Source of the DNA: CAILLO01 sp964579735
GTDB taxonomy: Bacteria > Bacillota > Clostridia > Saccharofermentanales > UBA5734
Length of the DNA stretch: 17,070 nucleotides
Direction: 5' to 3'
Assembly (NCBI GenBank): GCA_964579735.1
Contig: CAZOHH010000050.1
Coordinates: 1 to 17,070, forward strand
The notes under the pieces were generated by a model. The model searched no databases. It was not told the DNA's origin and saw only the letters and a program-made list of their open reading frames with translations. Numbering within the stretch: position 1 is the stretch's first letter; each line of letters opens with the position of its first letter. Below are positions 6,840 to 14,257 of this stretch, piece after piece. The translations under genes were made by a program, and so were the position numbers.

Positions 6840-9335
6840 GTGTTCGCTGCCAAGGACCTGGAGGAGCTTTCAAGCCCGACGGATTGGGTCCGAGGGAAGG
6901 CCTATTTCCGGAACCGGCGAGTCGTCGATCTGACGGTTTTCGAAACGAAATCCGGTGGATGGGAAATCCAGGCACAGGTCCGCTCCACGGAGCGTTTCCA
7001 GAGCCGTCTGACCCTCCAGCCCCCTCCAAATCGTCTTCTCTCCTGGTCCTGCAGTTGTGCGTTCTCCGATGGAATGCTCTGCCGACACCTGGTCGCTATC
7101 GGCCTGCAGTATCTGAAGCAGACCGCCGTCCCGGATTCCGAAATTCTTCCCTTCGCGTTCGACGACCGTTCCATGCGCGAGATCGAAAAGGATCGGATCG
7201 AACCGGAAGTCCATATCCTGCTGAATTCACAGACCTCGTCCGATGGAATCCAGGTGAGTCCGCGCCTCGTCTACCATGACGCTCAGGGGCGAAGGATCAT
7301 GAGCATCGATCCTCTCGCTCAAGAGATCCGGGATTCGGGACGAACCGCGTCCGATCGAAGATATCTCCTCAGAAACCGACGGACGGAGCAGGGTGTCGTC
7401 GAATACTTCAACCGATGGACGGCGCCTTTCGCAGAGAAGGATTCCCCGCAAGTTCTATCTGATTTCGACCTCGCGGTGCTGCTGAAGGAAGTGGTTCCCT
7501 CCTTACCCCCTGGCTGGAAGCTCCTGTACGACGCAGAACTCGACCGGAGAATCTCCAAACCCGGATCCGTGACCGCTCAGTTCAAGATGTCGGAGGAACC
7601 GGTCGGGCTACTCTCGTTCGACCTTTCTTTCCAATGCGGACAGCTCCGCGTCACGCCCGAACAACTGGATGCCTATCTGCGCGGTCAACAGGAATGGCTG
7701 CTTCTGAACGGGCACTATATCGAAGTGACGAACCGGATACAGCTCCAGCACCTGTTCGAGATTCTGGGCAGTTTCCGACCGAGAGGTTCAGGAGAAGACT
7801 TCACGGGCGATCTGTATCTGGCCGCGGAGCTTGCAGACTGGGCGGAAGCAGCCGGTGTAGCGTATCCGGAGTCCATTCGGCTAGACCCTCGTTTCAAGAC
7901 CCTTCTCACCGCCTTCTCCCACCCAGCGGCGATGCCGGAACCGCCGTTCCCGATGAAACTGGAAAGCGTCCTGCGCCCCTATCAGCGCGACGGCGTACGC
8001 TGGTTGCACTTCCTCAAGACCCACGGTCTGGGCGGTCTCCTAGCCGACGACATGGGACTTGGAAAGACGCTGCAGGTTCTGACCCTGCTCCTGATGGGCG
8101 CGCGCAGGCGTCCTTCGCTGATCCTATGCCCCAAGACACTCCTGTTCAACTGGCTGAGGGAAGTCAAGAAATTCGCTCCGGAACTGAAGGTCGTGATCGT
8201 CCAGGGGAACCCTCTGGATCGGCAGCGTCTGCTACGCCAGACCGCGGATTTCGACCTGCTGATCACCTCCTATCCGCTCTATCAACGCGATATGGCCTCC
8301 TATCTCGAATTCAGGTTCGAGACCTGCATTCTGGACGAAGCCCAGAGTATCAAGAACCCGGCTACGCATCTCTCCCGCAATGTGAAGCGAATCCAAGCAG
8401 ATCAGCGCCTTGCCCTGACGGGGACACCCATGGAGAACCGACTCCTGGACCTCTGGTCCATCTTCGACTATATCCTGCCTGGCTTTCTCGGTCGGAAGGA
8501 GGATTTCCGAGTCCGATACACGGAGGAGATGCTGGGCGACCTGACGCGCAGAATCCGCCCCTTCCTTCTTCGTCGGACCAAGGTGGAAGTCCTGCCCGAT
8601 CTTCCCGCCAAGATCGAACAGACCAGCTATGCGACGTTGACCCAGAATCAGCTGGCTCTCTATCAGCAGACGCTCCAACGACTCCGGAAACGCCTCAAGG
8701 AAGCGGTCGAGGAGAATGCCCTTGGGCAATCCAGGATCGAGATTCTGGCCGGTTTGACGCGCCTCCGCCAGATCTGCGACCACCCCGGTCTGATCCACCC
8801 GCAGTATCGTTCAGCCGACGGTCTGTCTGGAAAACTGGAGCTGTTCGAAGAACTCCTGGACGAGTGCCTGGACGGCGGTCACAAGGTACTCGTCTTCAGT
8901 CAATTCACCCGGATGCTCTCCATCCTGCGCGGTCGCCTCGACAATCGGCGCACCCCGTATTGCAGTCTCGAGGGGCAGACCGTCGACCGGCAATCCGTCG
9001 TGGACCAGTTCAACCAGAGCCCCGGGATTTCCGTCTTCCTAATCAGTCTCAAAGCCGGCGGATATGGCCTCAACCTGACTTCGGCCGACACGGTCATCCT
9101 CTTCGACCCCTGGTGGAACCCGATGGTCGAGGATCAAGCGGCGGACCGCGCCCACCGTTTCGGACAACAGCGAGCCGTGACCGTATACCGGCTGATCACC
9201 CAGGGTACGATCGAAGAGAAGATGGAATTGCTGCAGAGCAAAAAGCGATCCCGGTTCGACAGGGTCGTCAACCAGACCGACGACCACCACGGCGCGCTAT
9301 CGCTGGACGACTTGAGGTACCTGATCGAAGGTTGA
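6840..9335 (+). CDS. SWIM-domain SNF2-family DEAD/DEAH helicase (ATP-dependent DNA translocase)
   Basis: An 831-aa superfamily-2 Swi2/Snf2 protein. The N-terminus carries a SWIM zinc finger, C71-x-C73-x7-C81-R-H83. Residues ~100-370 are the SNF2-associated region of bacterial homologues. The motor follows: motif I DDMGLGKT (403-410), motif II DEAQ (499-502), motif III LTGTP (526-530), LLRRTK (576-581), motif V around 738-747 and motif VI QAADRAHRFGQ (766-776). All key residues are present. The start is GTG at 6840, set by AAGGGAG at 6827-6833. Members track on double-stranded DNA and remodel bound proteins; they occur as chromosomal genes and in defence loci. The length is somewhat below that of many Bacillota SWIM-SNF2 proteins. 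The divergent BrxD-like operon suggests joint function but does not prove it. Confidence 0.95.
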   Translation: MFAAKDLEELSSPTDWVRGKAYFRNRRVVDLTVFETKSGGWEIQAQVRSTERFQSRLTLQPPPNRLLSWSCSCAFSDGMLCRHLVAIGLQYLKQTAVPDSEILPFAFDDRSMREIEKDRIEPEVHILLNSQTSSDGIQVSPRLVYHDAQGRRIMSIDPLAQEIRDSGRTASDRRYLLRNRRTEQGVVEYFNRWTAPFAEKDSPQVLSDFDLAVLLKEVVPSLPPGWKLLYDAELDRRISKPGSVTAQFKMSEEPVGLLSFDLSFQCGQLRVTPEQLDAYLRGQQEWLLLNGHYIEVTNRIQLQHLFEILGSFRPRGSGEDFTGDLYLAAELADWAEAAGVAYPESIRLDPRFKTLLTAFSHPAAMPEPPFPMKLESVLRPYQRDGVRWLHFLKTHGLGGLLADDMGLGKTLQVLTLLLMGARRRPSLILCPKTLLFNWLREVKKFAPELKVVIVQGNPLDRQRLLRQTADFDLLITSYPLYQRDMASYLEFRFETCILDEAQSIKNPATHLSRNVKRIQADQRLALTGTPMENRLLDLWSIFDYILPGFLGRKEDFRVRYTEEMLGDLTRRIRPFLLRRTKVEVLPDLPAKIEQTSYATLTQNQLALYQQTLQRLRKRLKEAVEENALGQSRIEILAGLTRLRQICDHPGLIHPQYRSADGLSGKLELFEELLDECLDGGHKVLVFSQFTRMLSILRGRLDNRRTPYCSLEGQTVDRQSVVDQFNQSPGISVFLISLKAGGYGLNLTSADTVILFDPWWNPMVEDQAADRAHRFGQQRAVTVYRLITQGTIEEKMELLQSKKRSRFDRVVNQTDDHHGALSLDDLRYLIEG

Positions 9336-9363
9336 TTCGAGTTCGGTGCTTGAATGGTACAAT
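9336..9363 (+). promoter_or_regulatory. Putative promoter of the PHP-ATPase/AlbA_2 cassette
   Basis: TGG-TACAAT (9355-9363) is a good extended -10 with a weak TTCGAG at -35 (9336-9341, spacer 16). It lies directly after the helicase stop codon and 42 bases before the ATG at 9406. The cassette can therefore be transcribed independently of the helicase. Confidence 0.45.
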
Positions 9364-9405
9364 GGGCTCAACTACTACGATTCGTGTGCGGAGAGGGGAC
9401 GAACC

Positions 9406-12042
9406 ATGGTATCGAGTCGAACCTTCATACAGGGGAGCGCTTGGGTAAGAGCGGACTTCCATCTGCATACTCGCAAGGATTCGGAGTTTTCATATATGGG
9501 CGAAGAAAATGCATTCGTCGCCACCTATATCAAAAAACTGAAGGAAAATGGAATTCAGGTTGGTGTCATAACAAATCACAACAAATTCGACGCAGGCGAA
9601 TTCAACGCATTGCGGAAGAAAGCACTCAAGGAAGAAATCCTGCTGCTCCCTGGTGTAGAACTGTCGGTAGGGGACGGATCGAATGGCGTCCATTGTCTTG
9701 CCGTATATTCGGACGAATGGATTTCCGGGGAAGGTTCGTTCATCAACGACTTCTTGACCACCTGTTTTGCAGGCAAGGCTCCTACAGAATACGAATGCAA
9801 GCACGGACGCAGCAAGTTCGGCATCCTGGATACGATTCAGAAGCTAGAAGAGTTCAAGAAGGATTATTTCCTGATCTTCGCTCATGTCGAGCAAGCGAAC
9901 GGACTCTGGTCCGCACTGGACGGGGGAAGACTCACCGAACTTGGAAGTGAACCCGTTTTTCGTCAAAGGGTACTTGGATTTCAGAAAGTACGAACGATCG
10001 ACAAGCCGAATGGGAAAAGCAGGACGACGGTACAGGGGTGGCTCAAGAATAGCTATCCAGCCGAAGTGGAAGGCTCGGATTGCAAGAGCATGGACGAGAT
10101 CGGCAAGGGGAAGCCGTGCTATTTGAAAATCGGCGAGTTCAGTTTCGAATCCGTGAAATTCGCACTGATGAACCATCAAGCCAGAGTCGGAATCGGTCCA
10201 CAAGCCAATACCCAATCCCATATCGTCAGCATTTCATACGAGGGCGGTCTGCTTGCAGGACAAACCCTCCATTTCTCCCCCGAACTCAACACTCTCATCG
10301 GCATACGTGGGAGCGGAAAGTCTTCCATCATCGAGTCCCTACGATATGCACTCGACATTCCGTTCAGTGATCACGCGGAGGACGGCGAATACAAAAGAGA
10401 GCTCATTCCCTACTTGTTGAAGAGCGGTGGTACTGTCACTGTGAAGGTTGTCGACAGGCACGGCATGAACTATGTGATTCGTCGGATACTTGGCCAGTCT
10501 CCGGAAGTCTTCGTCGACGGGCTCCTTCGACCTGGACTTTCCATCCGGGATACGATTGTCCACCGACCCGTCTACTTCGGCCAGAAGGATCTGTCCAGGT
10601 CCGGCGAAGGATTTGAGCGCGACCTGGTTGAGAAACTGCTAGGGGATCACCTTGTCGAGATTCGCCGTAAAGTAGAGGATGCCAAACAGCGCGTACGAAG
10701 CGTGGCGGTCGAGTTTCTCCGCATGTCGGATCTGGACGACGAAATCCAGGAACAGGAAAGAAGACTGACGGATCTGGAACATAGGATGGGTCTCTACAGG
10801 AAATATTCATTGGAGGAGAAGCTTCAAAAGCAGCTCGACTTCATTCAGGACGAAAAGTGGATCCAGAATTCTGAGAGAATCGCACATTCATATATAGAAG
10901 GAATGGAACGATTCATTGCCGACTACGAGGATGAATTAAGCAATCAATACCGGTATCAGTCCAAACAGAACGAGGCGTTTTTTGTTCCAATCCTGGAGTC
11001 CTATCATAGAATCCTTCATACCGTTGACATATTGAAGACGTTGCTCGAGAATGCAAAATCCGGTGCCCAATACCTCCATAACGGCGGACTGGAATTCTCG
11101 ACCTTGAAGACCGGACAACAGGAGGAGTTCGCTCAAGTCAACCGAACCCTGGCAGAAGAGCTGAGATCTTCCGGCACCCAGTCGATTCGATCGGAAGAAT
11201 TCAAGGAAATCCACGTGACCCTGGATATCGTGAATCGCCAACTCGAGGAACTGAAGAAACAGAAGGCCCGCGAAATCAAGGTACGGGATGCCTTCATGCT
11301 CGAATTGTCGGCTCTTGAGAATTTGTGGCATGAAGAATTCATGTTGACCCAGACACTTCTGGATAAAGTCAATGAAAACCATTCTTCGCTGCGACTCCTA
11401 GTGGAATACAAGGGGGATAGACCTTCCTACCTGCAATTACTGAAGAGCGTCATGAAAGGGAGCAACTTGCGGGAACAGGATTTGATTGAAGCCACAAAGA
11501 CCTACCCGGACATGGTGACCATCTGGAAAGGAATTCTGGGCGGGAATGGCGAAGGAGTTCTCAAAAAAACCGTCTTCCAGGATTATTTTTTGAAAAGCCT
11601 TGCCGATCTTGTCACGTATCAGGTGCCAAACCGATTCACGATTGCGTACCAGGGCAAGGAACTCAAGAACCATTCCATGGGGCAACGCGCTTCTGCGCTC
11701 ATTCTGTTCATTCTCAGTCAAGGCGAGAACGACGTCATCATGATCGACCAGCCAGAAGACGATCTCGACAACCAAACCATCTATGCCGATGTCATCCGCC
11801 TGATAGAGAGAATCAAGAAATCGACTCAATTCATCTTTGCAACCCACAATCCAAATATTCCTGTGCTCGGTGATGCCGAACAGGTCATGGCATGTTCGTT
11901 TTCAGACGGCCGGATACATGTCAAGGCGGGCGGAATCGACTCGAGAGAGATGCAGCAAAGCATCGTGGATATCATGGAAGGTGGAAAGGATGCCATTGAC
12001 CGTCGAAAGGAGATCTATTCTTTATGGACGCTGCAGAGCTGA
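9406..12042 (+). CDS. TrlF-family protein: PHP domain fused to SMC/ABC-like ATPase
   Basis: An 878-aa protein. The N-terminal PHP-type domain has DFHLH (residues 17-21), ITNHN (55-59), PGVEL (82-86), an FAHVEQ segment (158-163) and GSDCK (223-227). The second half is an SMC/RecN-like ATPase: Walker A GIRGSGKSS (299-307), a long coiled coil from about 430 to 690, a signature-like SMGQRA, Walker B VIMIDQPEDDLD (777-788) and the ATHN switch (~812-815). The ATG at 9406 is preceded by AGAGGGG; the in-frame GTG at 9346 has no good site and overlaps the promoter. PHP domains are metal phosphoesterases. Fusions of PHP to an ATPase occur in anti-phage systems (I recall one named Ppl), so a nucleic-acid sensing and cleaving role is inferred. 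It is more A+T-rich than flanking genes and is followed by a coupled AlbA_2 gene. Confidence 0.88.
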   Translation: MVSSRTFIQGSAWVRADFHLHTRKDSEFSYMGEENAFVATYIKKLKENGIQVGVITNHNKFDAGEFNALRKKALKEEILLLPGVELSVGDGSNGVHCLAVYSDEWISGEGSFINDFLTTCFAGKAPTEYECKHGRSKFGILDTIQKLEEFKKDYFLIFAHVEQANGLWSALDGGRLTELGSEPVFRQRVLGFQKVRTIDKPNGKSRTTVQGWLKNSYPAEVEGSDCKSMDEIGKGKPCYLKIGEFSFESVKFALMNHQARVGIGPQANTQSHIVSISYEGGLLAGQTLHFSPELNTLIGIRGSGKSSIIESLRYALDIPFSDHAEDGEYKRELIPYLLKSGGTVTVKVVDRHGMNYVIRRILGQSPEVFVDGLLRPGLSIRDTIVHRPVYFGQKDLSRSGEGFERDLVEKLLGDHLVEIRRKVEDAKQRVRSVAVEFLRMSDLDDEIQEQERRLTDLEHRMGLYRKYSLEEKLQKQLDFIQDEKWIQNSERIAHSYIEGMERFIADYEDELSNQYRYQSKQNEAFFVPILESYHRILHTVDILKTLLENAKSGAQYLHNGGLEFSTLKTGQQEEFAQVNRTLAEELRSSGTQSIRSEEFKEIHVTLDIVNRQLEELKKQKAREIKVRDAFMLELSALENLWHEEFMLTQTLLDKVNENHSSLRLLVEYKGDRPSYLQLLKSVMKGSNLREQDLIEATKTYPDMVTIWKGILGGNGEGVLKKTVFQDYFLKSLADLVTYQVPNRFTIAYQGKELKNHSMGQRASALILFILSQGENDVIMIDQPEDDLDNQTIYADVIRLIERIKKSTQFIFATHNPNIPVLGDAEQVMACSFSDGRIHVKAGGIDSREMQQSIVDIMEGGKDAIDRRKEIYSLWTLQS

Positions 12043-13187
12043 TCGGAATCATATCCAGGGGAGAAGACAGTCGGCATCAGTTCAAGTCGGATGTCCGCAA
12101 TGCGCTTCAATTCGCGGGAGAGATGGTCGCCTTCTCGAATACATCGGGTGGGTTCCTCTTCATCGGTGTCAAGGACGATGGACAGATTACCGGCTTGTCC
12201 GTCGAGGATGTCGGCAGAATCAATCAGATGATTTCCAGTGCGTCAAGCAACAATATGAACCCGCCAATCAACACGAGAACCGAGAACATCTCCATGGCCG
12301 AGGGGATCGTCATCGTCGTTTCCATTCAAGAGGGAATCAGCAAGCCATATATGGATTCTACAGGGGCCATCTGGGTCAAGAGCGGCTCCGATAAGCGTAG
12401 AGTGACTTCCAGGGAAGAGATGCAGCGCATGTTCCAATCGTCCGGTATCATCCACGCGGACGAAACTCCCTCGGTAGGAGTCATGATTTCCGACATCGAT
12501 GTCGATTATTTCTCCCGCTTCCTTGAGTCGATGTCGGGCGAGAAGCTCGAGAATCAGAGCAACTCACTTTCGGTTATCCTTGAGAACATGAATCTTGCCA
12601 AGGACGGTAAGTTGAATATCGCTGGTGCGCTGCTATTCGCCAAGACGCCGCAGTATCGACTTCCAGCTTTCGTCGCCAAATGTGTCCGGTATCCTGGTGA
12701 AGACCTTGGTTCGACTTCCTATTTGGAGAGCCTTGAAGCAGTGGGCCGTATGGCGGATATCTTCCAACAGTGCCTGAATTTCCTGTCGCGAAATACTCCC
12801 CGAATCCAGGCAAGACAGGACGTCAACTCTTTGGGCAAGCCCTTGGTGGATTCTGTCGTCTATCAGGAACTCCTTGCCAATGCCTTGATCCATAGAGACT
12901 ATTTCATCATCGCACCCGTCCGTATCATCGTATTCAACGATCGTATCGAAATCATCAGCCCCGGTCATCTTCCGAACAACCTGAATGTTCAGAACATCCT
13001 GAACGGCAACTCGAACATTCGGAATCCCGTTCTCGCCTCCTTCGCGACTCGCATCCTGCCCTATCGTGGGCTTGGCAGTGGCATTCGACGTGCCTTGAAC
13101 GCTTATCCCCATATCAATTTCATCGACGACCGGGAAGGAAACCTATTCAAAGCCGTCATCGACTTGAAGGCAGGTATCTCAGCTTAA
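12024..13187 (+). CDS. AlbA_2 (Schlafen-like) + GHKL ATPase domain protein
   Basis: A 387-aa protein with two recognisable domains. Residues 12-130 are the AlbA_2/Schlafen-type nucleic-acid-binding domain (old name AAA_4): GEDSRHQFK (13-21), AFSNTSGGFLFIGVKDDG (36-53), then a WVKSGSDKR segment. Residues ~278-380 are a GHKL ATP-binding domain of the HATPase_c_4 type, with the N-box ELLANALIHRDY (282-293) and a GLGSGIRRA nucleotide-loop motif (349-357). Databases often label such proteins RecG-like, but there is no helicase motor. In Schlafen RNases the acids correspond to E14, position 19 and D51/D52; position 19 is Gln here. The start overlaps the PHP-ATPase gene by 19 bases, with AAAGGAG at 12006-12012. 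Tight coupling implies the two proteins act together, as regulator and effector or as co-effectors. Confidence 0.88.
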   Translation: MDAAELIGIISRGEDSRHQFKSDVRNALQFAGEMVAFSNTSGGFLFIGVKDDGQITGLSVEDVGRINQMISSASSNNMNPPINTRTENISMAEGIVIVVSIQEGISKPYMDSTGAIWVKSGSDKRRVTSREEMQRMFQSSGIIHADETPSVGVMISDIDVDYFSRFLESMSGEKLENQSNSLSVILENMNLAKDGKLNIAGALLFAKTPQYRLPAFVAKCVRYPGEDLGSTSYLESLEAVGRMADIFQQCLNFLSRNTPRIQARQDVNSLGKPLVDSVVYQELLANALIHRDYFIIAPVRIIVFNDRIEIISPGHLPNNLNVQNILNGNSNIRNPVLASFATRILPYRGLGSGIRRALNAYPHINFIDDREGNLFKAVIDLKAGISA

Positions 13188-13255
13188 CCGGCTATCATTT
13201 ATCCCTTTATTGATGGTTCCCCATGTCGGATAACATTTGAACCGGTATCGCGCCC

Positions 13256-13969
13256 CTACCTTGTCTCGATTCTCGGGAGCTTCGGGTTCGCGTGAAGCAT
13301 CTCCACGAAGTCGGACGAATCCTTCACGCGATCGGGAAGGACCAGGCCTCCCCGACCGAGACTGATCCGGTGGTGGAAGTCCGAACCCGACAGCTCCGGC
13401 AGTCCATTCGCCTGCGCGTAGGCGAGCGCCAGCCTGTTCTCCCTCGCATCATTGCCGCCGTTGTATACCTCGACCCCATCGATCAGCTTCGGGTCCGCCG
13501 CCACGCAGCCGTCGCGGAACGGGTGCGCCTGATTGATATAGGCTCCCAGTGGCGCGACCAGCTCCCTGAATTGTCGCAGCCCCAGTTTCTGCAGCTCGGG
13601 AAAGTGATACAGGTACTCCGGTTCGAGCCCGTAGACCAGGAAATCCGCGTAGTACTGCTCGTCGAATGTGATCTCCATCCCAGGCAGCACGAGCAGTCCG
13701 ACTCTCTCACCCTCCTCGCGCGCGGCGCGATACCCCGACAGAAACTTGTCCACGACCTCCGGCCAGGTATTCACTTCATAGCCTTCGAAGTTCCAGGTAT
13801 TGTAGTGGTCGGTGATCACAATCGCATCGAACCCGGCCCTCTTGTAGAGGTTCACGATCACACGGGCCGCCTCCCGGCCGCAGCCGCTGGCCTCCGAAGT
13901 GTGGACGTGGGTGTCGATGCGGAACTGGACGGGAGAGGCGGGGTCGGGCGAGGGTGAGGTCATCGGCAT
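13256..13969 (-). CDS. Stand-alone PHP-domain phosphoesterase
   Basis: A 237-aa protein that is almost entirely a PHP domain with the metal ligands visible: DTHVH (residues 19-23), ITDH (52-55), PGMEI (96-100, E99), NQAHP (146-150, H149) and GSDFHH (195-200). Members hydrolyse phosphoester bonds in nucleotides, histidinol phosphate or RNA/DNA ends. The substrate cannot be told from sequence. It is shorter than TrpH/YciV-type RNases (~280 aa). The first ATG (13969) follows AAAGGAG with a six-base spacer; a second ATG two codons in is possible. It is monocistronic and convergent with the AlbA_2 gene (68 bases between stops). Unlike the PHP domain of the large ATPase, its motifs are canonical. 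It may be an ordinary metabolic gene and not part of the island. Confidence 0.88.
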   Translation of the reverse strand: MPMTSPSPDPASPVQFRIDTHVHTSEASGCGREAARVIVNLYKRAGFDAIVITDHYNTWNFEGYEVNTWPEVVDKFLSGYRAAREEGERVGLLVLPGMEITFDEQYYADFLVYGLEPEYLYHFPELQKLGLRQFRELVAPLGAYINQAHPFRDGCVAADPKLIDGVEVYNGGNDARENRLALAYAQANGLPELSGSDFHHRISLGRGGLVLPDRVKDSSDFVEMLHANPKLPRIETR

Positions 13970-14007
13970 AGGCAGACTCCTTTCGCTAGAGCACCAGAAA
14001 CAAGGCT

Positions 14008-14041
14008 CTATCTAGATAGTATAAGCGCTCGCGCAATGCAA
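14008..14041 (-). promoter_or_regulatory. Putative promoter and 12-bp palindromic operator of the PHP gene
   Basis: CTATCTAGATAG (14008-14019) is a perfect 12-bp palindrome about 40 bases before the start. On the minus strand TTGCAT (14041-14036) and TATCTA (14018-14013) are spaced by 17 bases; both are poor hexamers. TATACT (14023-14018) is a better -10 but lacks a spaced -35. The palindrome overlaps either candidate, as a repressor site would. Confidence 0.3.
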
Positions 14042-14183
14042 TGTGGGGGAGGTGTTCCGAAATGTCGTTCCGATTCGATTGGGTCCGAGTCTCAATAGAG
14101 TATAGATATTTGCGACACTCCCATGCCGATTCGAGCGTCCTGGTATGAAACATGTGTAAGTATCATATGTATCTGTTATTTAT

Positions 14184-14212
14184 TTGACACTTCCTCGCCC
14201 ATGTCGTACGAT
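14184..14212 (+). promoter_or_regulatory. Promoter of the HipA-like kinase/antitoxin operon
   Basis: A consensus -35 TTGACA (14184-14189) and TACGAT (14207-14212) are separated by exactly 17 bases. Transcription would begin near 14219, about 40 bases before the kinase ATG. The -10 is embedded in the 8-bp palindrome TCGTACGA (14204-14211). Confidence 0.7.
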
Positions 14213-14222
14213 GTGAATCACC

Positions 14223-14237
14223 AGCATGCAGCATGCT
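14223..14237 (+). promoter_or_regulatory. Inverted-repeat operator candidate in the kinase leader
   Basis: AGCATGC-A-GCATGCT has perfect 7-bp arms around one base. It sits just after the predicted transcription start and before the GGAGGA ribosome site (14248-14253). This is where the HTH partner protein could bind for autoregulation, as toxin-antitoxin operons usually do. Confidence 0.45.
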
Positions 14238-14257
14238 TGAGGGTTCTGGAGGACAAC

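Noticed and set aside
9346..9405. GTG at 9346 as start of the PHP-ATPase
   Set aside because: No ribosome site precedes it and the extended -10 would lie inside the gene; the ATG at 9406 has AGAGGGG in the right place.
7634..9448. A 604-codon plus-strand open frame within the helicase gene
   Set aside because: It is a different frame of the SNF2 gene, rich in Arg/Pro/Ser/Gly with no domain, whereas the helicase frame carries every SF2 motif.
13188..13255. Bidirectional terminator between the AlbA_2 and PHP genes
   Set aside because: Only a 6-bp TTATCC/GGATAA pairing with a long loop and no T-run was found.
14123..14257. N-terminal extension of the HipA-like kinase
   Set aside because: It would contain the TTGACA/TACGAT promoter and has no homology to the family; the ATG at 14258 has GGAGGA.
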